Source: Deltaproteobacteria bacterium (GTDB lineage Bacteria; Desulfobacterota; Desulfobacteria; Desulfobacterales; Desulfatirhabdiaceae). From it: a stretch of 6,734 nt of DNA. Below are positions 1 through 5,962 of the stretch, piece after piece (the first letter of the stretch is position 1; each line of letters starts with the position of its first letter). Below the pieces are notes generated by a model. It searched no databases and had not been told where the DNA came from. It was given only the letters and a program-made list of their open reading frames with translations. A program made the position numbers and the translations under genes. Location of the stretch: NCBI GenBank assembly GCA_026388755.1, contig JAPLJE010000259.1, positions 1 to 6,734 on the forward strand, in the 5' to 3' direction.

Positions 1-349
1 CAAGCTGATGGAAATTGCCGGCAAAGCCGCCGAAGGCGTTTTCTGTTTCTCAAAGCCTATGATTGAATATCTGCCGGCTGCCAAAGCATTTGTCGACAGT
101 TACAAGAAAAAATTCAATCAGGACCCCGGTCCTTACTCTGCACTGTCTTATGACGGCATGAACCTTCTGGCGGATGCCATCATAAGAGCCGGCGCCGCGG
201 ACAAGACCGCCATTATAAAGGCCCTGAAAGAAACCAAGGAATTCAAGGGAATTGCCGGTCCCATTTCCTTTAAAACCGATAACACCTTGGCCAGAAGCAA
301 TTTTGTTGTTCTGATTGTCAAGGGAACCAAATGGGCGCTTTATAAATAA
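1..349 (+). CDS. Branched-chain amino-acid-type ABC transporter substrate-binding protein, C-terminal part (5' end outside window)
   Basis: This is the last 115 or so residues of a periplasmic binding protein of the LivK/Peripla_BP_6 type, which captures amino acids or similar small ligands and delivers them to a Liv-type ABC permease. The frame is open to the left edge, so the ATG at 8 is an internal methionine and not the start. Family-like features are YKKKF followed by a P-x-x-Y stretch, YDGMNLLADAI, a run resembling 'IIKALKETKEFKGIAGPISF', and the short C-terminal tail WALYK. The TAA stop is followed 24 bases later by a strong terminator, so this is the last gene of its transcription unit and any permease/ATPase genes would lie upstream. 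The ligand cannot be told from this fragment. The downstream remnant of an amino-acid oxidase-like gene fits an amino-acid catabolic locus, but that is inference. Confidence 0.85.
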   Translation, partial: KLMEIAGKAAEGVFCFSKPMIEYLPAAKAFVDSYKKKFNQDPGPYSALSYDGMNLLADAIIRAGAADKTAIIKALKETKEFKGIAGPISFKTDNTLARSNFVVLIVKGTKWALYK

Positions 350-373
350 TTGAATTGAATTATTTTTATAACC

Positions 374-424
374 GGCATACGGCAGATCCACATCAAAAAT
401 GGTGATGCTGTATGCCTTTTTTTT
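374..424 (+). terminator. Rho-independent terminator after the binding-protein gene
   Basis: An 11-bp stem is formed by GGCATACGGCA (374-384) and TGCTGTATGCC (406-416), with one G-T wobble. It is followed directly by eight T residues (417-424). The loop region can add a further CCA/TGG pairing. There is no matching A-run on the left side, so it works only for + strand transcription, ending the binding-protein transcript. Confidence 0.9.
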
Positions 425-451
425 CGAGTAATAGGTTCTTTTTGTGGCAGA

Positions 452-652
452 TATGGATATTATCCTATTGTTTCTGAAACCCGGATTCCGGGTTTTTATG
501 TGGCTGCCGGACATGAAGGCGATGGAATCGGGCTTTCTCTGATAACAGGGAAACTGATGGTGCAGATCATAACCCGTGAACCCACGGACCTTGCCAATGA
601 ACCCCTCAGATTGGACCGTTTTGAGGGCAGGACTCTTCAAAATCATGGATAA
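452..652 (+). pseudogene. C-terminal remnant of an FAD-dependent oxidoreductase (DAO family, D-amino-acid/hydroxyproline oxidase-like)
   Basis: Frame 2 reads without a stop from 359 to the TAA at 650-652. From about 452 it gives a recognisable C-terminus of a DAO-family FAD oxidoreductase: PIVSE, then IPGFYVAAGHEGDGIGLS, then ITGKLMVQIITREP and PLRLDRF. In intact members this GHEGDGI-x-L-x-x-ITGKL segment lies near the end of a protein of roughly 370-500 residues and helps bind FAD. Here the N-terminal GxGxxG dinucleotide-binding part and several hundred residues are missing. No in-frame ATG precedes the conserved block (the first is at 557, inside it). Upstream of about 450 the frame runs into the terminator and has no family likeness. 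I infer that a deletion joined the downstream flank of the binding-protein gene to the inside of an oxidoreductase gene. The assignment rests on motif memory, not a search. It is very unlikely to make a working enzyme. Confidence 0.68.
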
Positions 653-679
653 AGGGTGTCGTTTTATTGAAGTTCAGTT

Positions 680-685
680 TATAAT
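680..685 (+). promoter_or_regulatory. Possible -10 element upstream of pilC
   Basis: A perfect TATAAT lies 54 bases before the pilC start, in the non-coding leader after the oxidoreductase remnant. No convincing -35 is found at 16-18 bases upstream (the best is the poor TGTCGT at 657-662). I saw no sigma-54 GG/GC pair in this leader. It is offered only because a new transcript must start somewhere between the terminator and pilC. Confidence 0.25.
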
Positions 686-739
686 GATGGGGTAGATAGA
701 TATTCATGGCCGAGCAGACATTGAATAATTGGGGGGAAG

Positions 740-1879
740 ATGACGGTATATCAATGGACTGGAAAAGACAAGAAGGGTAAATCTCAGAAAGGGGAGATGG
801 AAGCGGCCAGTGAGCAGGCTGTAAAGGCTCATCTGGGAAGACTTAACATAACGCCATCCCGCGTGAAGGAAAAGCCTAGAGATATTTTTGAAAATATTGC
901 ATTTCTTCAGCCCAAGGTTGTTGAAAAAGATGTGATCTTATTCGCCAGACAGTTTTCCACAATGATTGATGCCGGGTTGCCTATTGTTCAGTGTCTGGAG
1001 ATTTTACTCAGCCAGCAGGAAAACAAGACTTTCAAAAAGATGCTCATAAATATCAAAGAATCTGTTGAAAGCGGCTCCACCCTGGCGGATGCGCTGAAAA
1101 AATTTCCCAGGCAGTTTGACGACCTATTTGTGAACATGATTGCCGCCGGAGAAGTCGGAGGTATTCTGGACACAATTCTAAGGCGGCTGTCCGGATACAT
1201 GGAAAAGGCTGCCAAACTGAAGTCCCAGGTAAAAGGTGCCATGACCTATCCCCTTGTCACCCTGGTCATTGCCTTTATTGTGCTGGCTGTCATTCTGGTA
1301 TTTGTTATTCCGGTTTTCCAGCAGATGTTCGCCGATTTCGGCAAAGAACTGCCCTTGCCCACTCAGATAGTTGTTGCCTTGAGTAATTTTGTTAAAAGCA
1401 AGATTCTTTATATTCTTGGCGCCATGGTCATTTTTATTTTTGCTTTCAGACGATTTTACAAAACGGCAAAAGGCCGGATTCTTGCTGACAGGCTCGTGTT
1501 GTCGGTGCCTGTTGTCGGCATGCTGATTCGAAAAGTCTCGGTAGCCAAATTCACCCGCACCATGGGCACCATGCTGGCCAGCGGGGTTGCCATATTGGAT
1601 GCGCTGGATATTACTGCCAAAACTTCCGGTAACAAGACAATCGAGGGCGCCCTTTACAATGTGCGCGCTTCAATTGCAGAGGGGCAGACCATGGCTGAAC
1701 CGCTGTCTGAAAGCGGCGTTTTTCCCTCAATGGTCTGTTCAATGATCTCTGTGGGTGAATCAACCGGCGCGCTGGTGATTGAACCCTTTATGCTGGTTTT
1801 TTTAGGTGTAACCATCGGGGGGCTTGTTGTTGCTATGTATTTGCCAATCTTCAAACTGGCCGGTGCGATTTCCGGCTGA
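740..1879 (+). CDS. pilC: Type IV pilus inner-membrane platform protein PilC, internally shortened
   Basis: PilC (GspF/T2SSF family) is the inner-membrane platform on which the PilB and PilT motors act to extend and retract type IV pili. The ATG follows a purine run (GGGGGGAAG), and the protein opens like the family: YQWTGKDKKGK, then GEMEA. The first T2SSF repeat begins at about residue 68 (FARQFSTMIDAGLPIVQCLE) and includes AAGEVGGIL. A membrane helix follows at about 169-193, another at about 221-238. The second repeat begins at about 271 (FTRTMGTMLASGVAILDAL) and reaches VGESTGAL at 338-345; the last helix is at about 347-371, ending LPIFKLAGAISG. The protein has 379 residues, against about 400-405 usually. 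The shortage is at one place: STGAL runs straight into VIEPFMLVFLG, whereas the first repeat has 26 residues between GGIL and YPLV. The reading frame is kept. pilS follows 28 bases downstream, but pilB and pilT are not upstream. Confidence 0.93.
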   Translation: MTVYQWTGKDKKGKSQKGEMEAASEQAVKAHLGRLNITPSRVKEKPRDIFENIAFLQPKVVEKDVILFARQFSTMIDAGLPIVQCLEILLSQQENKTFKKMLINIKESVESGSTLADALKKFPRQFDDLFVNMIAAGEVGGILDTILRRLSGYMEKAAKLKSQVKGAMTYPLVTLVIAFIVLAVILVFVIPVFQQMFADFGKELPLPTQIVVALSNFVKSKILYILGAMVIFIFAFRRFYKTAKGRILADRLVLSVPVVGMLIRKVSVAKFTRTMGTMLASGVAILDALDITAKTSGNKTIEGALYNVRASIAEGQTMAEPLSESGVFPSMVCSMISVGESTGALVIEPFMLVFLGVTIGGLVVAMYLPIFKLAGAISG

Positions 1880-1907
1880 TTCAGACAAAAGATAGCCTGC
1901 AATTCTA

Positions 1908-3191
1908 ATGGATACTCCTGTTCCCAGTGACAATGATCTTCAGAAAAAAATTAAATGGTTGATGCTCTTCAGAGTTATTTTTACCGTCTTTCTTCTGGGA
2001 TCTACAATCTCTGTTCATTACAGGCAGCAGATCGTCTCCCAGAACACTTCCCTGGAATTTTTATATGGCATTATTGCCGGCGTATTTATCCTCTCGATTG
2101 GATATGCCGTCACTCTTCGATATGGAATGAATCTTCTGAGGATAGCCTACCTTCAGATTATTTTCGATACAATCATAGTTTCTTTGATTATATTTGCAAC
2201 AGGCTGTTATTCTAGTATTTTTTCGTTTTTATATATCCTGGTAATCGTGTACTCAAGCCAGTTGTTTTTCAGGAAAGGCAGTATGTTTATTGCTGCCTTA
2301 TCGAGTATCCAGTATGGCCTGATGATAGATCTCGAGTATTACGGTATTCTGAAACCTTTTGTCGATGTCCGGTCACAGCTTGCGGATGATCTGACTCAGG
2401 TGACGTACAAAATTGTCATTACCATGATCGCCTTTTTCGCTGTTGCATTTTTAAGTAGTCTTCTGGCTGAACAGGCCAGGTCTTCCAGGAAAAAGCTGAT
2501 AGACATGGAAGAGCATGTCCGTCGTGTCGACCGCATGGCTTATATGGGGGAAATGGCCGCTGGGCTGGCCCATGAGATCAGAAATCCGCTGGCATCCTTG
2601 ACCGGATCTATTCAGATGCTGAAAGAAGAGCTTCAATTCCATCCCGGTCAGGAAAAACTGATGCGAATTATTATGAGAGAGGCGGACCGGTTAAGCATAC
2701 TGTTAAGCGATTTTTTGCTGTTTGCCAGGCCCCCGTCGGGTAATGTAACGGAATTTTTCGTTGAGGATGTTCTGCTTGAGACCTTGGGCCTGTTTGAAAG
2801 AGATATGAGCTATTGCCGGCGGGTTTCAATAACAACAGATCTGATCTCCGGTGTTCGAATTGCCATGGATCCGATTCATTTTCGCCAGATTCTCTGGAAT
2901 CTTCTTTTGAATGCTGCTGAAGCCATTCCGGATCAGGGGAAAATCCATATCCGCATGCAGAACCAGCAAAATAAGTATGTGGAGCTCCGTATCGCGGATA
3001 CGGGCCATGGCATATCGCCTGAACACATCAATTTGATTTTCAACCCATTTTTTACCACAAAACCTGCCGGGACGGGGTTGGGACTCGCCGTTGTTCATCG
3101 CCTTTTGGAAACATATGGAGGTTCCATGGACGTGGAGAGTCAAATTAACGAGGGTACGGTTGTGACTCTGAAGATTAAAAAAGTAAAATAA
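1908..3191 (+). CDS. pilS: PilS-like membrane histidine kinase without a PAS domain
   Basis: This sensor kinase of the PilS/NtrB type would phosphorylate a sigma-54-dependent regulator such as PilR, which controls pilin transcription. About six membrane helices lie between residues 18 and 187. A charged helix (188-205) leads into the HisKA helices, with the phospho-acceptor His222 in AGLAHEIRNPLAS. The ATP-binding domain is complete: N box NLLLNAAEA (331-339), G1 DTGHGI (364-369), F box FNPFFTTK (378-385), G2 GTGLGL (388-393). At 427 residues it is about 100 shorter than PilS proteins with a PAS domain. The text MEEHVRRVDR (200-209), which in the relatives I recall directly follows a PAS domain, here abuts the last membrane helix region. 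A stop at 1893 in the same frame rules out an earlier ATG; the Shine-Dalgarno match is weak, so it is probably translated with pilC. No pilR follows. The family call is firm; the symbol rests on pilC adjacency. Confidence 0.85.
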   Translation: MDTPVPSDNDLQKKIKWLMLFRVIFTVFLLGSTISVHYRQQIVSQNTSLEFLYGIIAGVFILSIGYAVTLRYGMNLLRIAYLQIIFDTIIVSLIIFATGCYSSIFSFLYILVIVYSSQLFFRKGSMFIAALSSIQYGLMIDLEYYGILKPFVDVRSQLADDLTQVTYKIVITMIAFFAVAFLSSLLAEQARSSRKKLIDMEEHVRRVDRMAYMGEMAAGLAHEIRNPLASLTGSIQMLKEELQFHPGQEKLMRIIMREADRLSILLSDFLLFARPPSGNVTEFFVEDVLLETLGLFERDMSYCRRVSITTDLISGVRIAMDPIHFRQILWNLLLNAAEAIPDQGKIHIRMQNQQNKYVELRIADTGHGISPEHINLIFNPFFTTKPAGTGLGLAVVHRLLETYGGSMDVESQINEGTVVTLKIKKVK

Positions 3192-3194
3192 TGA

Positions 3195-3209
3195 GGTCAG
3201 GGGTCAGGG
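3195..3209 (+). repeat. Short tandem repeat, two copies of GGTCAGG
   Basis: Two head-to-tail 7-bp units (3195-3201 and 3202-3208) lie just after the pilS stop codon. A second, different 7-bp tandem pair lies 25 bases further on in the same 81-base spacer. Such copies could be relics of slippage or of a longer intergenic repeat; two copies are too few to say more. Confidence 0.4.
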
Positions 3210-3233
3210 AATCGTAATTGGCAATAAACGCAT

Positions 3234-3247
3234 CCGTCACCCGTCAT
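3234..3247 (+). repeat. Short tandem repeat, CCGTCAC/CCGTCAT
   Basis: Two head-to-tail 7-bp units differ only at the last base. They lie between GGCAAT (3220-3225) and its inverted copy ATTGCC (3251-3256). The 6-bp stem with a 25-base loop is too weak to call a terminator, and no T-run follows. Confidence 0.35.
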
Positions 3248-3260
3248 CTGATTGCCTTTC

Positions 3261-3266
3261 AGGAGG
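3261..3266 (+). promoter_or_regulatory. Shine-Dalgarno that sets the GTG start of the HlyD-like gene
   Basis: A perfect AGGAGG stands six bases before GTG at 3273. This spacing is ideal and overrules the longer reading from TTG at 3252, which would place the Shine-Dalgarno inside the gene and put seven extra residues before the basic start of the membrane anchor. Confidence 0.85.
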
Positions 3267-3272
3267 GTTTTA

Positions 3273-4439
3273 GTGAAAAAACGGCTCATATTGATGGGGG
3301 TTCTATTGCTTTTGGTGGGTGTGGGTTCACTGGTTTTCTGGGGCCAGCACCAGCAACGCAGTGCGGATCTGTACTATTCGGGAACACTGGAATCCACCCA
3401 ATCGAATCTGTCCTTTCTGGTATCGGGAAGGGTCAAACAGGTTAATCTGGATGAGGGACAGACTGTGAAATCCGGGCAGTCTATTGCCGAACTGGGGCAG
3501 GAAGAATTTATGGCCCGACTGGAACAGGCTCGGGCCAACATGAATCAGGCAATCGAAAACCGCAAACAGCTTGAGATCAGCCTTGAAATATATCAGAGTA
3601 CCCTTCCGGCAGAGGTCAGCCGGGCGGAATCCGCGGCTAAGGCTGCGGCTGCACTGCTTGCTGAGCAGGAAAGGGGAAACCGGGCCCAGGATGTCGAGCG
3701 GGCCAGATTGTCTTTTCAGGAAGCTGAAATTACGTTGGATGATGCCCGGAAAGATAAACACCGGTTTGACGATCTTTTTCAAAACGGATACATTGCTGAA
3801 AAAGAACGGGATGGGGTTGCGCTGAAATATGAAACAGCCGTAAAAGCCAGGCAACGCGCCGCGGAGGCATTTGACCTTGCTAAAGAAGGATTCCGGAAGG
3901 AATCTATTGATGCCGCACGGGCCAGGCTTTCTGAAGCGCAGGCCGCACTGCTGCTGTCAAAAGGAAATCTGAAAAAAATCGAGGCCACCAAGGCCGATAT
4001 TCAGGCATCCATTGCTCGAATCCAATCTTTAGCATCCGCATTGAATCTGGCGGAAATTCAGCTTGGGTATACCCGACTCCTTGCGCCTTTTGATGCCATG
4101 CTGACCAGCCGAAATGTCGAACCTGGAGAAGTGGTGTCGCCGGGACGTGAAGTCATCTCTTTGGCCGATCTTTCCCGGATTGACCTGAAGGTGTTTGTGG
4201 ATGAAACGCAGATCGGCAAAATCCGGCCTGGACAAAAGGTAGAGGTTAAAATCGATACCTTTCCGGACAGAAAATATGACGGATTCGTATCCTATATTTC
4301 GCCCGAAGGCGAGTTTACGCCTAAAATCATCCAGACCCGAAAAGAGCGGGTGAAACTGGTGTATCTGGTAAAGATTTCGTTGGCCAATCCCAATATGGAA
4401 TTAAAATCCGGAATGCCTGCCGATGCCTGGTTTAGATAA
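3273..4439 (+). CDS. HlyD/YbhG-type membrane-fusion (periplasmic adaptor) protein
   Basis: This is the periplasmic adaptor of a tripartite efflux pump, linking an inner-membrane ABC transporter to an outer-membrane channel. Starting at GTG, it has 388 residues. A basic VKKR start and a hydrophobic anchor (about 5-23) are followed by the first half of the lipoyl/barrel domain (SFLVSGRVKQVNLDEGQTV, 47-65). A long alanine- and glutamate-rich coiled-coil hairpin runs from about 77 to 262. The second lipoyl half follows (LGYTRLLAPFDAMLTSR, then VEPGEVVSPG, 264-291), then a beta-barrel part with VDETQIGKIRPGQKVEVKID (309-328). The closing pattern GEFTPKIIQTRKERVKLVYLVKI is typical of YbhG-like adaptors; E. 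coli YbhG is shorter (about 330), and the difference probably lies in the hairpin. The next gene starts inside the 3' end (17-base overlap), indicating translational coupling. No TetR-type regulator gene is seen beside it. The exported substrate is unknown. Confidence 0.9.
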   Translation: MKKRLILMGVLLLLVGVGSLVFWGQHQQRSADLYYSGTLESTQSNLSFLVSGRVKQVNLDEGQTVKSGQSIAELGQEEFMARLEQARANMNQAIENRKQLEISLEIYQSTLPAEVSRAESAAKAAAALLAEQERGNRAQDVERARLSFQEAEITLDDARKDKHRFDDLFQNGYIAEKERDGVALKYETAVKARQRAAEAFDLAKEGFRKESIDAARARLSEAQAALLLSKGNLKKIEATKADIQASIARIQSLASALNLAEIQLGYTRLLAPFDAMLTSRNVEPGEVVSPGREVISLADLSRIDLKVFVDETQIGKIRPGQKVEVKIDTFPDRKYDGFVSYISPEGEFTPKIIQTRKERVKLVYLVKISLANPNMELKSGMPADAWFR

Positions 4440-5226
4440 GACGGACCTTCCGCTGAAGAATCTGAACACTGATGATCCCCCGATCCTTCTGGTGGATCAG
4501 GTATCCAGGCGTTTTGGGAAGGTAGAGGTGGTGTCTCAAGTTTCTTTTTCGGTTCAGACGGGATCCATTTTCGGGTTTGTGGGATCGGACGGGGCCGGCA
4601 AAACCACGTTGCTTCGAATGATTGCCGCCATGATTCGGCCCTCAACGGGTCGGATTCAAATCGGCGGACTGGATGTGGTTCAGGATAGAGTTCGGGTGAA
4701 GGAACTGATTGGTTATATGCCCCAGCGCTTTGGATTGTATACGGATCTGACGGTTGCAGAGAATATGGATTTTTTCATGGATATTTTCGGGATTTTCGGA
4801 ACCGAAAGAATAAAGCGAAAAGATCAGTACCTGGGGTTTTCCAATCTGACGCCGTTTCAGGACCGGTTGGCCCGGGATCTTTCCGGAGGGATGAAACAGA
4901 AACTGGGGCTTGCCTGTGTGCTGGTGCATCAGCCGAGAGTGCTGATTCTGGATGAGCCGACCAACGGCGTGGATCCGGTTTCCAGAAAGGAGTTCTGGGA
5001 AATACTCTCCGCAATGCGGAAAGAGGGGATGACCATCCTGGTATCAACGTCCTATTTGGATGAAGGCGAGAAATGCGATCAAATCATCCTGATGCATAAT
5101 GCGCATGTTTTGGATCAGGCCACGCCGGCCGCGTTTCGTGCAGACTTTTCCACACTTGAACAGGCAATGATCCATCGCATTGAGGCCGCAGACAAGATTC
5201 TTTCTGGGGAGCATTTTGACATCTGA
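4423..5226 (+). CDS. ABC transporter ATPase, YbhF N-terminal-half type, with H-loop His replaced
   Basis: This cytoplasmic ATPase probably drives the ABC-2 permease encoded two genes downstream. In 267 residues it has Walker A GSDGAGKTT (54-62), Q-loop Gln101 in YMPQRFGLY, the canonical signature LSGGM (153-157), Walker B VLILDEP (173-179) with the catalytic glutamate, and the D-loop NGVDP. The H-loop reads VSTSYLDEGEKCD: the usual histidine is Ser210. From memory the N-terminal half of YbhF has a similar non-His sequence there, so this is probably a family trait and not a recent mutation. The first 20 residues are not part of the domain. The ATG overlaps the adaptor gene by 17 bases and has only a weak GGAA (4410-4413) in front. 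It ends 11 bases inside the next ATPase gene, so the two halves that are fused in E. coli YbhF are separate here. Confidence 0.9.
   Translation: MPGLDKTDLPLKNLNTDDPPILLVDQVSRRFGKVEVVSQVSFSVQTGSIFGFVGSDGAGKTTLLRMIAAMIRPSTGRIQIGGLDVVQDRVRVKELIGYMPQRFGLYTDLTVAENMDFFMDIFGIFGTERIKRKDQYLGFSNLTPFQDRLARDLSGGMKQKLGLACVLVHQPRVLILDEPTNGVDPVSRKEFWEILSAMRKEGMTILVSTSYLDEGEKCDQIILMHNAHVLDQATPAAFRADFSTLEQAMIHRIEAADKILSGEHFDI
5206..5211 (+). promoter_or_regulatory. Likely Shine-Dalgarno for the second ATPase (TTG start at 5216)
   Basis: GGGGAG lies four bases before TTG at 5216, within the end of the first ATPase gene. No ATG or GTG is available in this frame before the conserved domain. A TTG at 5180 is possible but has no purine-rich site close in front and adds 12 residues without family likeness. 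Confidence 0.5.
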
Positions 5227-5962
5227 AGCCGTTGCCGTTCAGAATCTGGTCAAGCGCTTCGGCCGCTTTGTCGCTGTTGACCAAATTTCTTTTTCGGTTC
5301 TGAAAGGTGAGATATTTGGTTTTCTGGGGCCAAATGGCGCGGGTAAATCCACCACCATTCGCATGCTTTGCGGCATTATCACACCATCGTCCGGTGCGGG
5401 ACATGTGACTGGCCTGGATATTTTTACCCAGTCCGAGGAAATCAAACACAACATCGGGTATATGTCTCAGAAATTTTCCCTGTATGAAGACATGACCCCG
5501 TTTGAAAATATCCGGTTTTATCTGGGAATTTACAGCGTTCCTCTGGAAAAATGGAAAGCGCGAACCCATTGGGCACTGGAGATGACCCGGCTTGAAAACG
5601 AGAAAAATCGCCTGACCCGGGAACTGCCTCCGGGATGGCGCCAGCGCCTGGCTCTGGGATGTGCCCTGCTTCATGAGCCCCAAATACTCTTTCTGGATGA
5701 GCCGACATCCGGAGTTGACCCCATTACCCGAGGACATTTCTGGGCCTTTATCCGGCATCTGACCACAACCGGCGTTACGGTGTTTGTGACCACCCATTAC
5801 ATGGATGAAGCACAGCACTGCGATCGGGTGGTTATGATCAACGAAGGAAAAATCGTGGTTTCCGGCCCTCCTTCCCGGATTGTCCAGGATATGTTCCCGG
5901 AGAGAACGGATGCGGATCTGAACGATGTCTTTATTCAACTGATGACCCGGAACCGCTCATGA
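5216..5962 (+). CDS. ABC transporter ATPase, YbhF C-terminal-half type, with non-canonical signature
   Basis: This second nucleotide-binding subunit of the efflux pump has 248 residues from the TTG at 5216. It shows Walker A GPNGAGKST (38-46), Q-loop Gln85 in YMSQKFSLY, Walker B ILFLDEP (157-163), D-loop SGVDP and a normal H-loop His194 in VTTHYMDEA. The signature is LPPGW (137-141) followed by RQRLALGCALLHEP, instead of LSGGM/Q. A similar LPxGW-RQRL form occurs, as I recall, in the C-terminal half of YbhF-like proteins. It thus complements the first ATPase, which has a good signature but no H-loop His; the two presumably form a heterodimer. The TTG start is inferred from the Shine-Dalgarno position and from the family's usual start a few residues before the AVQNLVKRFG strand; the alternative is TTG at 5180. 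The stop overlaps the permease start as ATGA. Confidence 0.88.
   Translation: MTSEAVAVQNLVKRFGRFVAVDQISFSVLKGEIFGFLGPNGAGKSTTIRMLCGIITPSSGAGHVTGLDIFTQSEEIKHNIGYMSQKFSLYEDMTPFENIRFYLGIYSVPLEKWKARTHWALEMTRLENEKNRLTRELPPGWRQRLALGCALLHEPQILFLDEPTSGVDPITRGHFWAFIRHLTTTGVTVFVTTHYMDEAQHCDRVVMINEGKIVVSGPPSRIVQDMFPERTDADLNDVFIQLMTRNRS

Noticed and set aside
477..495. Perfect hairpin AAACCCGG-ATT-CCGGGTTT followed by two more T residues, resembling a second terminator.
   Set aside because: It lies within the oxidoreductase remnant, where it encodes ETRIPGF, so it is probably coding-derived. The T-run beyond the stem is only two bases, and the transcript is already ended by the stronger terminator at 374-424.
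444..539. Small frame starting GTG at 444 (or ATG at 453) and ending TGA at 537-539, about 30 codons.
   Set aside because: It is in a different frame from the clear oxidoreductase C-terminal coding pattern over the same bases, has no good Shine-Dalgarno site, and shows no family likeness.
50..646. 198-codon open frame on the minus strand across the binding-protein end and the gap.
   Set aside because: It is antisense to a clear protein end and to the oxidoreductase remnant, runs through the terminator stem, and its translation has no recognisable domain.
653..739. Sigma-54 promoter or other operator upstream of pilC.
   Set aside because: TGGCC at 696-700 with TTGAA further on has the wrong spacing and lacks the GC of the -12 element. 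Only an isolated TATAAT remains, listed at low confidence.
3252..3272. Longer start (TTG at 3252) for the HlyD-like protein.
   Set aside because: The perfect AGGAGG at 3261-3266 with ideal spacing to GTG at 3273 would then be inside the coding sequence, and the seven added residues have no family support.
5084..5938. 284-codon open frame on the minus strand opposite the second ATPase.
   Set aside because: It mirrors the conserved ABC ATPase frame; its translation is rich in Cys, His, Gln and Pro without a domain and has no convincing ribosome site. Long antisense frames are common opposite such genes.
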